Source: a virus
Virus record (IMG/VR): IMGVR_UViG_3300020423_000144
Span: 1-20,469 of that record
Length of the DNA stretch: 20,469 nucleotides
Direction: 5' to 3' (one strand)
The translations under genes and the position numbers were made by a program. The notes under the pieces are model-generated. The model had not been told where the DNA came from, ran no database searches, and worked only from the letters and a program-made list of their open reading frames with translations. The stretch's first letter is position 1. Each line of letters begins with the position of its first letter. Below are positions 13,932 to 20,469 of the stretch, in pieces.

Positions 13932-14845
13932 TTTTTTTGGCCTTCGGGAGTCTCGCCCACCACCCGGAAGACTGATCTTTCTCGCTCTTGGCGGCAAATC
14001 TGATGAGTTCCATTTTCAATAAGTCCTTTAATGGCTTCAACAACCTCATCCACCTTAATATCGTGCATCGCTTTCTGGCAACTCTGACAATCGTCAAAAG
14101 TGACGCCGCACCCGATTCCTTTGGAGTGGCGGATATTGATATGTTCAGTATAGCCGAAAATGTCCGGTGATGAATAGTGTCCCCATAAAACCACCGCTGG
14201 AACGTCCAAAGCCGCCGCTGCATGATGGATTCCTCCATCCGTGGTCACAACCCCCCCGGCACAAGCAACAAGCCCACACGCTTGTCTAAACGTCGGCGTT
14301 AGAACATGGTGGACATGCCTTAAAACATCTCCGTCTGAACATTGGACGAAATTTACATCTGGGAGAGCATCCACAACAGCTTGCCACCGTTCGAAGGCCC
14401 ATCCCTTCTTATTGGCCCACGATTTCTTAGCGACGTGAGGCTCGATGATAAAATAAGGCCACGGGAGCCGAAGCGCGATTTCGCTCGCCGCTGATTTTTC
14501 ATTCAAATCGAAATACAATTCCCCTTTGGGAGCTTTGAACCCGTCTTTCCATTTGAACTTCGTGATTCTACCCTTTCCATCGCTCACATCTTTTTGGGAA
14601 TTTTCGTAATCGATATAAACCCGCTGCCCCGGATAATCGGGGATGCAAATGAGCGTTTTTGAGGGCTGGTCGGGATGAACGATGAGAGGGTTGTTCAAAA
14701 ATACTTCAGACCAATACACAGACAAGCGATTGGTCGCTGGGTCGTGATATTTTTCAGGATTGCCGAACACCATTTTAGCGTCCGGGTATTGCTCGCGCAG
14801 TGCTCGCGCAAGTCCCGTCCCCATGAGATCGTCGCCGAACCCCAT
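13928..14845 (-). CDS. Glycosyltransferase family 9 (heptosyltransferase-like)
   Basis: This gene encodes 305 aa. ATG 14845 directly follows an in-frame TAA, so the start cannot be further upstream; AGGG lies about eight bases before it. The protein opens with MGFGDDLMGTGLARALREQY, the G-x-G-D loop of GT9, lacking the usual preceding strand. WPYFIIEPHVAKKSWANKKG at about 128-147 and the nucleotide-sugar part with TTDGGIHHAAAALDVPAVVLWG (quoted as family signature near residues 200-221) support GT9. A C-x(4)-D-D-C-x-x-C cluster near residues 247-256 (IGCGVTFDDCQSCQKAM) may bind metal. GT9 enzymes add heptose or related sugars to lipopolysaccharide core. It is the first enzyme of the island after the head genes. 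The donor here is unknown. Confidence 0.88.
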   Translation of the reverse strand: MGFGDDLMGTGLARALREQYPDAKMVFGNPEKYHDPATNRLSVYWSEVFLNNPLIVHPDQPSKTLICIPDYPGQRVYIDYENSQKDVSDGKGRITKFKWKDGFKAPKGELYFDLNEKSAASEIALRLPWPYFIIEPHVAKKSWANKKGWAFERWQAVVDALPDVNFVQCSDGDVLRHVHHVLTPTFRQACGLVACAGGVVTTDGGIHHAAAALDVPAVVLWGHYSSPDIFGYTEHINIRHSKGIGCGVTFDDCQSCQKAMHDIKVDEVVEAIKGLIENGTHQICRQERERSVFRVVGETPEGQKK

Positions 14846-14870
14846 TTATGATCCCTGCCCTAAAGAGTTG

Positions 14871-15173
14871 TTACGACATAAGCTCTGCGGCGTGTGCTTT
14901 GCTTTTCGGATAAACGCCTGTTTCGCCTTTGATAAATTTTCTGGCGTCCGCCCATTTCATCGAAGTCCAGTCTTCTTTCGGTTCTGGTGCCGGTTTTTCA
15001 GCTACGGGTGTATTTGGGGCAACGGAAACGTCAGAAATGTTCATGTCTTCGACGGAACGCGATTCAACAATCTTCCAATCCTTGTCACGCGCCGGGTCAT
15101 AGTCACTCGCATTGCGAATCACCACTTGCCTCGTTTTAGTGTTTCTAAGTTCTACAGTTGCGACTCTCGCCAT
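14871..15173 (-). CDS. Small protein of head module with N-terminal strand motif and C-terminal HeH/SAP-like helices
   Basis: The start is set at ATG 15173 (100 aa, MARVATVELRNTKTRQVV), which has GGAG six bases upstream. The alternative GTG at 15185 uses that ribosome site as coding sequence. Residues 1-40 share a pattern with the neighbouring 105-aa protein: T-[IV]-x-L-R-x(3)-T-x-x-V-V, then D-Y and D-W-K-[IV]-V. A Pro/Ala/Glu linker follows, and the end (SMKWADARKFIKGETGVYPK, then SKAHAAELM) looks like a small helix-extended loop or SAP-type fold. Such short proteins are frequent just after the coat gene in phages, and decoration or joining roles have been proposed. It sits between a hairpin terminator and the sugar island. 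Function unknown. Confidence 0.78.
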   Translation of the reverse strand: MARVATVELRNTKTRQVVIRNASDYDPARDKDWKIVESRSVEDMNISDVSVAPNTPVAEKPAPEPKEDWTSMKWADARKFIKGETGVYPKSKAHAAELMS

Positions 15174-15234
15174 GTTTTTCTCCACGTTTGGAGCGTTCAG
15201 TCTGGGTTATCGTAAATCCCGGTGTCCCAAAAGT

Positions 15235-15263
15235 AAAGGCTCCGCAAAACCCCCGGAGCCCTT
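15235..15263 (-). terminator. Intrinsic terminator or attenuator between the two small head proteins
   Basis: On the minus strand AAGGGCTCCG pairs with CGGAGCCTTT (ten pairs including one G-U) around a nine-base loop and is followed by ACTTTT. It lies in the 148-nt gap before the 100-aa gene. Two further possible stems lie just 5' of it: TCTGGGG/CCCCAGA at 15307-15331, spanning the stop codon of the 105-aa gene, and CGCTGG/CCAGCG at 15269-15303. The T tract is interrupted, so partial read-through into the island is likely. Confidence 0.68.
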
Positions 15264-15321
15264 ACCCCCGCTGGAAGGGGACAGGGAAACTGACCAACCA
15301 GCGTATTCTGGGGCAGGGCAA

Positions 15322-15639
15322 TTACCCCAGAGGTTTCCCAACGGGCGCAGTCACAGGCGGCTTAATTTTCACCCCACCGACTTGAACCGCCCTTTGCTCA
15401 AAAGCCCGTTGTTTGTCCCCAGACCACGCTTGACGCGCAGAGTCTTCACGCCGAAATTTTTCGATGTTTGATTGTTTCTTGGAAAACTCTACTTCCGCAT
15501 CCGTGGCATCGCCTTGTTGGATGTAAACCACTTTCCAATCAAACCACTTCGCAATGTCGCGGGCGTAATCAGTCTGGTTGAGTTTAACAACCCGCCCGGT
15601 GCGCTTATGGCGAAGCTTTATTGTTGGTAGTTTGGACAT
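15322..15639 (-). CDS. Small protein downstream of major capsid gene, related to its neighbour
   Basis: This gene encodes 105 aa. ATG 15639 follows a GAGAG-like weak ribosome site. The N-terminus (SKLPTIKLRHKRTGRVVKLN) and the following DYARDIAKWFDWKVVYIQ resemble the first 40 residues of the downstream 100-aa protein, suggesting duplication of a short beta domain. The middle is charged and helical (AEVEFSKKQSNIEKFRREDS), and the end is Pro/Val-rich (VKIKPPVTAPVGKPLG). The shared motif is one I associate with small proteins near phage coat genes. Location directly after the coat gene hints at a decoration or neck role; nothing more can be said. A 7-bp stem overlaps its stop codon. Confidence 0.77.
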   Translation of the reverse strand: MSKLPTIKLRHKRTGRVVKLNQTDYARDIAKWFDWKVVYIQQGDATDAEVEFSKKQSNIEKFRREDSARQAWSGDKQRAFEQRAVQVGGVKIKPPVTAPVGKPLG

Positions 15640-15660
15640 ACGGCGACTCTCTACGAAAGA

Positions 15661-15691
15661 CGGCCCGGAACAAATCAGTATTTCCGGGCCG
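15661..15691 (-). terminator. Terminator-like hairpin behind the major capsid gene
   Basis: On the minus strand CGGCCCGGAA at 15691-15682 pairs perfectly with TTCCGGGCCG at 15670-15661, a ten-pair stem with an 11-base loop, followed by TCTTTC. It begins 22 nt after the capsid stop. The weak T tract suggests partial termination or 3'-end protection of the capsid mRNA, which would lower expression of everything downstream relative to the coat protein. Confidence 0.65.
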
Positions 15692-15713
15692 ATTTACATT
15701 CCTTCAAGAGAGA

Positions 15714-16853
15714 TTAACCGGCGATGCGGCAAGCCAACTCAGGCCGAACCAGTTTCGCTCCATAAAGAACATCGAACTGCCAAGCACTTTGTTTGTGTTG
15801 GCGGACGACTTCAAGCCGTAGCGTAAGGCCGGTCTGATTGTCCACAAGGGCCGACTGCGGGTTCCCACCAGTAAGTGCGCCAACGGAATCCTGTAGTGGG
15901 CGGGTGACGTAAGCGAAGGCGTTCCGCTGGAACGCGAGATTAACCACATGGGTCGCTTTCATGGTGATGGCCGAAGTCGCAGACGCGATAACCTTCAAAG
16001 CCGGATCAACAGTGACGTTGACACCAGTGGAAGTAATGTTAGCCGATGAAGTGGCTACATATGTCTGCGAATCACCAGCAATGGTGAACACATCACCAAG
16101 CACGACAGTTTTTGTGCCGACGCCCGACTTGAATTGCAGCGTCGAAACGCCAATAGCCGTAGTGGACCCAACGGTAATTGAAGCCGAAGCCGTGCCACCT
16201 GTATGAGTGTTCACGTTCTGGCTCATGTAATGATCCATGCCAAACTTCCGGCCAACTTCGCCTTCGATCTTCACCGCAGTATCACCAGACTTTTCGATGT
16301 CTGAATAAGCGGTGAGTTGCAAGGCCTGAGATTCGGCAGTTGGGTCCATGACGATCCTTCTGTCGTTCATGGGCGCAAGCTGATCGTTGAGAACCTTGCG
16401 AGCATTGGTTGCGGTAGCAACCGTGGAAAAAGGAGTTGTGGCGGCTGTGCCAACATAGCCATAGATCCCAGTGTATTGGGAGTGGATATAATTATCGATA
16501 TTGTTGGCAAGAGCGCGAGCCGCTTCAGAAGTCTGCATTGGCACGAAATGACGATTGCGGTCAATTTCGGCCATTTCCTTGTCCGTCAAGTGGAAATCAG
16601 TCATCTTCCATTGATCGAGACTGATCTGGACGAGGCCCGGAACCTTATCGGCTGGGCTTTTCAGAACATTACTGACGGCCACGGTGGAGACAGCTTGTGT
16701 TTTCGGCGTCGGAACATCAATCGTGTTCCCTTGCTGTGCTCCGGTAGCAGAATAATCGACATTAGTAAGGCGCGGCATAACCGCAGCTTCACGAAGTGTG
16801 ACAAGACCCTGCGCGAGAATCTTATCAAGAATGCTAGTGATGGTATTCGCCAT
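15714..16853 (-). CDS. Major capsid protein, P22 coat-like
   Basis: This gene encodes 379 aa. ATG 16853 has GGGAGA eight bases upstream. The N-terminal arm (ANTITSILDKILAQGLVTLR, then AAVMPRLTNVDYS and GNTIDVPTP) and the segments DKVPGLVQISLDQWKMTDFH, LTDKEMAEIDRN and DRRIVMDPTAESQALQL at about 164-180 follow the P22-type coat pattern found in many siphophages as well as podophages. Residues 215-300 form a Ser/Thr/Gly/Val-rich beta insertion with DVFTIAGDSQTYVATSS. The protein closes with VNLAFQRNAFAYVTRPL and WQFDVLYGAKLVRPELACRI. It builds the icosahedral shell on the scaffold encoded just upstream. A terminator-like hairpin follows. The Ser/Thr-rich insertion could be surface exposed and is a possible glycosylation target, which is speculation. 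Confidence 0.93.
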   Translation of the reverse strand: MANTITSILDKILAQGLVTLREAAVMPRLTNVDYSATGAQQGNTIDVPTPKTQAVSTVAVSNVLKSPADKVPGLVQISLDQWKMTDFHLTDKEMAEIDRNRHFVPMQTSEAARALANNIDNYIHSQYTGIYGYVGTAATTPFSTVATATNARKVLNDQLAPMNDRRIVMDPTAESQALQLTAYSDIEKSGDTAVKIEGEVGRKFGMDHYMSQNVNTHTGGTASASITVGSTTAIGVSTLQFKSGVGTKTVVLGDVFTIAGDSQTYVATSSANITSTGVNVTVDPALKVIASATSAITMKATHVVNLAFQRNAFAYVTRPLQDSVGALTGGNPQSALVDNQTGLTLRLEVVRQHKQSAWQFDVLYGAKLVRPELACRIAG

Positions 16854-16854
16854 A

Positions 16855-16925
16855 GGACGATCTCCCGTTCAGGTTGTTGCCTCTGCGGGCCACTGACCCT
16901 TCACGGTAAGACCACTGATCGTCCC
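16855..16925 (-). promoter_or_regulatory. Inverted repeat in the capsid gene leader
   Basis: In the 103-nt gap between scaffold and capsid genes, GGACGATC (minus strand, 16924-16917) is the exact reverse complement of GATCGTCC (16862-16855), which sits between the GGGAGA ribosome site and the ATG at 16853. Folding would place the capsid start region in a stem closed around about 54 nt and could tune coat translation. I see no convincing promoter in this gap. An eight-base repeat can arise by chance, so this is tentative. Confidence 0.35.
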
Positions 16926-16956
16926 ATGCGTAAAGCGGATATTACGTCACCAAGGA

Positions 16957-17736
16957 TTAGCGGTCAAGCGTCACATCACCACTTGCAAGAGCCGCGATAT
17001 TATCTCCCGCCGCTTCCAAGGAAATTTTCTTCCCGCCGACCAAGTCACCACGCGAATCGCTTCCGGTGGCACCACCGCCTTTATTTGGCTCGAACAGATG
17101 TGGCACATCGCTTGACAATGTTTCAACCCATTCTTCGATTGTTAGCGGTTCGCCGGATTTACCGTAAAATGCTTCTTCGCCGTCCATAGCAACAGGCCTC
17201 CCCTCCACCAACCCCCACGTTCCCTTGGCCCGGTTTTCAATATCGGGAAGCGCTTCTTTCCGCGCCCCCTTTTCCAAAGCGGCAGATTTAATTGCATCGT
17301 GAATCTTCACGGCGGACAATTCCCCGGTAAGCGATTGATTCCCGGATGTCAATTCCGCAATAACCTTGTCTTTGGCTTCTAGCTGCTTTTCAAAGACCGT
17401 TTTCATTTTAGCGGTTTTCTTTTCGAGCAGTTCTTCCACTTTCCCGGCGTCCATCATTTCCTTTTCACCCGCCTTTTCCGCAGTTTCTATCGCATCGTGG
17501 GCGGCTTTCGGATCAATATCCCCATATTGGGTTTTGAGTTCATCAAGAGCCTTTTCAGCAGCAATTCGTTTTTTATCAACGTCATTCGCAGTCTTGCGAA
17601 TAGTAGTCACGCCCGGATGCTCTTTGATCTGAGCAAAATCCAATTCGAAACCATCACCACTTTTCGCTTTCACATAAGCGTCCCGCAGTTCGTCGGGGAC
17701 ATCGCTAAGTGCATCGATTTTCAATTGTAGGGCCAT
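16957..17736 (-). CDS. Putative capsid scaffolding protein
   Basis: This gene encodes 259 aa with a strong AAGGAG ribosome site in front of ATG 17736. The N-terminus (ALQLKIDALSDVPDELRDAY, then SGDGFELDF) is the common opening of phage scaffold proteins. Residues about 40-150 are Lys/Glu/Ala-rich with heptad character (DKKRIAAEKALDELKTQYGD, KVEELLEKKTAKMKTVFEKQ, LEAKDKVIAEL) and predict a long coiled coil. The C-terminal third (GARKEALPDIENRAKG, IEEWVETLSSDVPHLFE, then a GGGATGSDS linker) matches the tail end of this protein class. It directly precedes the P22-like coat gene, the invariant position for a scaffold. It would guide coat assembly and be absent from mature virions. No protease domain is visible. 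Confidence 0.86.
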   Translation of the reverse strand: MALQLKIDALSDVPDELRDAYVKAKSGDGFELDFAQIKEHPGVTTIRKTANDVDKKRIAAEKALDELKTQYGDIDPKAAHDAIETAEKAGEKEMMDAGKVEELLEKKTAKMKTVFEKQLEAKDKVIAELTSGNQSLTGELSAVKIHDAIKSAALEKGARKEALPDIENRAKGTWGLVEGRPVAMDGEEAFYGKSGEPLTIEEWVETLSSDVPHLFEPNKGGGATGSDSRGDLVGGKKISLEAAGDNIAALASGDVTLDR

Positions 17737-17748
17737 TTAAGACACTCC

Positions 17749-18690
17749 TTACTTGACCTTGACGATTTCTTCCAAAAATTGATCGTCACGTTTCGATAAT
17801 GCCACAGCGAGACTATCGCCAAGCACGGTGACTTCGCCAGCCTTAATTTTTTTCGCCACGTCCGCCGCCGACGCAAGTTGGTCCGGCTTTGTAAACCACG
17901 GCGTTCCGTCCACTTCACCTTGGTCAGTCATATATTGGTCGTCGTGCGTGGCAACTTGAACGAGATCAGAATAATGCGAGCCGCCTTCTTTACGCCAACC
18001 AAAATCTGTCCCCGCCATGATTATTTCATGGAAGCCCATATATTTCGCAAGCGCAAGGGCGCGGTTTGAGACTGTAAACCCACCACACATCACGTCTGCA
18101 TAGCCTTCGAACAACTCTTTGTAAATCTCGACTTCTTGTTTGACCATCGAAATGATGGGGCAGACTTCAAGGCCTTCGTTCATGGTCGTGAGAACAAACT
18201 CGCCTTCAACCACGGCGAAATCATCTTCCCCCACTTGGACAAGCATCCCCTTGTCAAAGGTTGGAGCGCCTTGCCCACACGCTGAATGAAACACGTTGAT
18301 TTGACACTCGCCCTCCAGCAGATAATCAAAAAATTCTGGGTTGCATGAACTCGCCACGCAATAAATCACATCCGGTTCCCGTGGCGTCCGTTTGCATTGT
18401 CTTTCGCCACCGGGGTCCATCGACACGGCGTAAGAAACTTTCACCCCCTTCATCTTCAAGAACTTAATCGATTCTTTCAACGCGATGACGGTGTGGGTCT
18501 TTGCGTAAGTCTTAATCTGGCGCATCACGGTCTTGTTTTTAATCGTGGAGCCGGTGCTGACAATGATGCAGTTTTCCCCGGCGCAGCAATCCTTCTCCAC
18601 CACCGGCAACCCAAGGCTGGCCGAATACTCAATAAACGGCATTAAATCAGGCGCGTCATGCGGTCTTTCAAACTTGATTGCCTGAACCAT
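17749..18690 (-). CDS. MptE-like / DUF115 protein
   Basis: This gene encodes 313 aa. AGGGA precedes ATG 18690. Residues 42-51 (IIVSTGSTIK) form the nucleotide-binding turn of the DUF115/MptE-like family, followed by THTVIALKESIKFLKMKG at about 65-82 and the VSYAVSMDP motif at 85-93. A second block, GGFTVSNRALALAKYMGF at 203-220, then HEIIMAGTDFGW at 221-232 and a SHY, is also diagnostic. Relatives include archaeal 6-hydroxymethylpterin diphosphokinase and the bacterial motility-associated (Maf) flagellin sugar transferases, which attach nonulosonic acids to flagellin. A sugar-transfer role fits the other glycan genes. Its place between the Mu F-like head gene and the scaffold suggests action on virion proteins, but that is inference. 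Two cysteine-rich spots (CCAGENC, 35-41) are unusual. Confidence 0.83.
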   Translation of the reverse strand: MVQAIKFERPHDAPDLMPFIEYSASLGLPVVEKDCCAGENCIIVSTGSTIKNKTVMRQIKTYAKTHTVIALKESIKFLKMKGVKVSYAVSMDPGGERQCKRTPREPDVIYCVASSCNPEFFDYLLEGECQINVFHSACGQGAPTFDKGMLVQVGEDDFAVVEGEFVLTTMNEGLEVCPIISMVKQEVEIYKELFEGYADVMCGGFTVSNRALALAKYMGFHEIIMAGTDFGWRKEGGSHYSDLVQVATHDDQYMTDQGEVDGTPWFTKPDQLASAADVAKKIKAGEVTVLGDSLAVALSKRDDQFLEEIVKVK

Positions 18691-18708
18691 ATTTCCCTGT
18701 CTCTGACG

Positions 18709-19848
18709 TTAAACAGCTTTCATAAAAGCTTCTTCATTTTTACGACGAATCTCATCAAGCGTAAGACCCCGCCCTGTGGTTGGTTCCACAAATCGATCCA
18801 GACTCAACCCGCCATCCCTAAATAAATTGGCTCTGGTTGGGCCAAGCACTTCGTTTTGAAATCTTTTCGGCTGGCGTTTCAACCAATCTTGATACGTTAT
18901 ATCCCCCGGCACTTGCCCGTTCATGGAAGCACGAGCGTTGCGTTTGATACCAGAAATTGCAGTTCCGTCGAATCCTTGTTCCCGCAGATTTTTTCTAAAC
19001 AACTTGTCGATGTCTCCGGCCCCCCGGCCCGGACGCAGCGCACCCGGTTTCGCCAATTCTTCCCATGATTTGAGAACCGGCGTCATAATCGAGCGACAAT
19101 TTGGGTGGGCTGGCGGGCGCGGCCCCGTGTTTATTGGATAAACCTTCCCATCCCGCGCTCGACAAATAAAGGAAGTCCGGCCATCAAGGGTCGCCGTCCA
19201 CCGCACTTCGTCCACAAGATCACTATTGGCTTTGTAAAGTTCATTGCGAGCTTGGTTCGCTACATGATTAACGTGCGTCCGCACCAATGCTTCGGCTGAC
19301 CTACGAGTAACATTTTCCGACGCCCGAAACCGCCGAACTATGCCTTGAATTCCATCGCCTTCAATGACGCCCAGATTAACGGCACTTTCCAACCTACCCA
19401 ACCGATCCCGGCCCAGCCGGGTGAACCATGAACGAAGCGTTTGCGCCCCGACAGCACGTTTTGCCACCAAAACCCGGAGTTCTTCCGGCGGTGGCCGGAA
19501 ATTATTAAGATCAACCCCCACGGCTTCTGTAAGCCGTCTATCTGCAATATCCACTTCTTGCCGCGCCAAAGCCCGCAAATCGCCAGCCGTTGTTCTATGC
19601 ATGGCGTTTACTAAATCCCGGTTTTGCTCCCGAACGGATTGGAGAATAGCCTCAAGCCGTTTCGTTCCCAACGAAGCAGCAGCAGCGGGGCCAAGTCGGG
19701 CTACCCGTTGTGCAATACGCTCGACCAAATCAGCTTCGGCTTTGTCGAGCATCTTGGTAATCTTACGGGCAGAACCGCCACCAAAGCGCGTTAAGAAAAC
19801 TTGGTTACGGTTGGCTGCGTCAAATAAAGCTTCATTCGTTGTCGGCAT
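18709..19848 (-). CDS. Head morphogenesis protein, Mu gpF / SPP1 gp7 family
   Basis: This gene encodes 379 aa and overlaps the portal gene by 17 nt. A long helical N-terminal half (ARKITKMLDKAEADLVERIA and similar) leads into the Mu F domain. This domain carries SAEALVRTHVNHVANQAR at about 184-201, ELYKANSDLVDEVRWTATLD at 203-222, and GRTSFICRARDGK followed by GPRPPAHPNCRS (Cys229, His248, Cys251). The latter is the diagnostic segment of the family. These proteins bind the portal and enter the procapsid in low copy, and some are ejected. The position right after the portal gene is canonical. The C-terminal third (AGDIDKLFRKNLREQGFDG onward) is charged and less conserved. No toxin-type fusion domain is evident. 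No clear ribosome site precedes ATG 19848, so coupling to portal translation is likely. Confidence 0.95.
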   Translation of the reverse strand: MPTTNEALFDAANRNQVFLTRFGGGSARKITKMLDKAEADLVERIAQRVARLGPAAAASLGTKRLEAILQSVREQNRDLVNAMHRTTAGDLRALARQEVDIADRRLTEAVGVDLNNFRPPPEELRVLVAKRAVGAQTLRSWFTRLGRDRLGRLESAVNLGVIEGDGIQGIVRRFRASENVTRRSAEALVRTHVNHVANQARNELYKANSDLVDEVRWTATLDGRTSFICRARDGKVYPINTGPRPPAHPNCRSIMTPVLKSWEELAKPGALRPGRGAGDIDKLFRKNLREQGFDGTAISGIKRNARASMNGQVPGDITYQDWLKRQPKRFQNEVLGPTRANLFRDGGLSLDRFVEPTTGRGLTLDEIRRKNEEAFMKAV

Positions 19849-20469
19849 CGTTAGGCGGTTCTTCGTTATCAGGCGGCTGTTCGTTATTCATGCTTTTGGT
19901 GAACGCATCCGCGCCGGAGTCAATATCGGCAAGCCAGTCTTTCATCGTCCAGCCATCTGGAATTCGTTCACCATCTTTAAGCGCTTTGAAGAATACTTCG
20001 GGACCGATGGTGCCGCTTTGGAAGGCAGATACGATTTGCACAAGTTCAGCGCCGGTAAGTTGCAGACTGGTGAAGTCTTTGTTCAATTCGACGGTCACTT
20101 CCGGCTCATCCACACCGTTCCACCACGTTATTGTTTCGAGAACATCTTTAAGACCGCGACCAACGGTGTCCGCAATAGAACCAAGCAAACTGTTTTCGCC
20201 TCTATGCCGCATCGCCATCGTCGCCGCAGCTTCAACCCCGGATTTTTGGTCTTCCAGAATTCTCGCGCCTAAAACAGCCATTCGCTGTTCTTTGGATTCC
20301 ATCAACCCCTTCAACAGCCCCATCCCTTCGCCACTAACCGTTAGAACGAACGCATTGCCGCCTTCGTCAAGAACCAGCGCCTTACGGGAGCCTACCGTGA
20401 ATTCTGTCGGTGCGTCTTCGCCTTGCACACGGCCAGCGATGACATACATCGGAAGCCCTGTGTAATAAG
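19832..20469 (-). CDS. Portal protein, DUF4055 type, C-terminal part, cut by window edge
   Basis: The frame is open to the right edge. Six codons before the Met at 20449 read YYTGLP and join smoothly with MYVIAGRVQG, so that Met is internal and not the start. The visible 211 residues show TEFTVGSRKALVLDEGGNAF, VSGEGMGLLKGLMESKEQRM and VLGARILEDQKSGVEAAATM, the run characteristic of DUF4055 portal-like proteins (aromatic-TG-P, glycine-rich loop, helix with Q-M, L-G-A-R). The C-terminal part has FTSLQLTGAELVQIVSAFQS, a feature of portal clip and wing regions, and an acidic Asn/Pro tail (NNEQPPDNEEPPNDADNE). Portals form the dodecameric DNA channel. The N-terminal half lies outside the window. 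The stop lies 17 nt inside the next gene. Confidence 0.9.
   Translation of the reverse strand, partial: YYTGLPMYVIAGRVQGEDAPTEFTVGSRKALVLDEGGNAFVLTVSGEGMGLLKGLMESKEQRMAVLGARILEDQKSGVEAAATMAMRHRGENSLLGSIADTVGRGLKDVLETITWWNGVDEPEVTVELNKDFTSLQLTGAELVQIVSAFQSGTIGPEVFFKALKDGERIPDGWTMKDWLADIDSGADAFTKSMNNEQPPDNEEPPNDADNE

Noticed and set aside
14760-14845. Truncation of the GT9 gene at its N-terminus
   Set aside because: The first strand of GT9 is missing, but an in-frame stop abuts the ATG, the ribosome site is good, and the G-x-G-D loop is complete, so a naturally short form is more likely than a broken gene.
19839-20465. Long plus-strand ORFs opposite the portal and Mu F-like genes (also 19364-20272)
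   Set aside because: Both are shadows of strongly recognised minus-strand genes, rich in Ser, Arg and Pro, without ribosome sites.
1-20469. CRISPR arrays, tRNA genes, insertion sequences, attachment sites
   Set aside because: Reading both strands showed no regularly spaced repeats, no cloverleaf-like sequence with a T-loop consensus, no transposase and no flanking repeats.

Overview
The window is the late structural region of a tailed bacteriophage or prophage. Almost everything reads on the minus strand, so gene order is described from right to left. Tail genes typical of a long non-contractile (siphovirus-like) tail are combined with a P22-type coat protein. No integrase, lysis, replication or tRNA gene is visible, and nothing identifies the host. 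Base composition is unremarkable (about half G+C), and the glycan enzymes suggest a Gram-negative host, but that is inference.

Layout, right to left. The head module (20469-14871) has the C-terminal part of a DUF4055-type portal, a Mu F/SPP1 gp7-type head protein, an MptE-like (DUF115) enzyme that is out of place here, a coiled-coil scaffold, the P22-like major capsid protein, and two related small proteins separated by hairpins. A carbohydrate and modification island (14845-8334) follows: a GT9 glycosyltransferase, a capsule-type GT-B glycosyltransferase, a GT8-type glycosyltransferase, a family-2 sulfotransferase, a PhyH-like Fe(II)/2-oxoglutarate dioxygenase, an FkbM methyltransferase, a class I methyltransferase and a single-domain SIS isomerase resembling arabinose-5-phosphate isomerase. 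The structural order then resumes (8324-1): head-tail connector, small proteins, HK97 gp10-like protein, DUF4128-like tail terminator, tail tube, tail assembly chaperone with a -1 frameshift site (A AAA AAC) into a T-like extension, tape measure, two minor tail proteins, and the N-terminal 281 codons of a lambda J-like tail tip protein cut by the left edge.

The one exception to minus-strand coding is a 0.4 kb plus-strand cassette at 12680-13086 inside the island. It has a near-consensus sigma70 promoter (TTGACA, 16 bp, TATACT), two short ORFs (52 and 29 codons) that each encode one predicted membrane segment, a GC-rich stretch able to fold, and a near-perfect intrinsic terminator. It looks like an autonomously expressed moron and is the best candidate here for something undescribed.

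The genes are tightly packed, with ATGA, GTGA, TGATG and TAATG overlaps. The sugar enzymes therefore probably share late transcription with the virion genes. The most economical reading is that they build or decorate a modified, possibly sulfated and methylated, glycan on virion proteins or on the host surface late in infection. That function is inferred from context and has not been shown.
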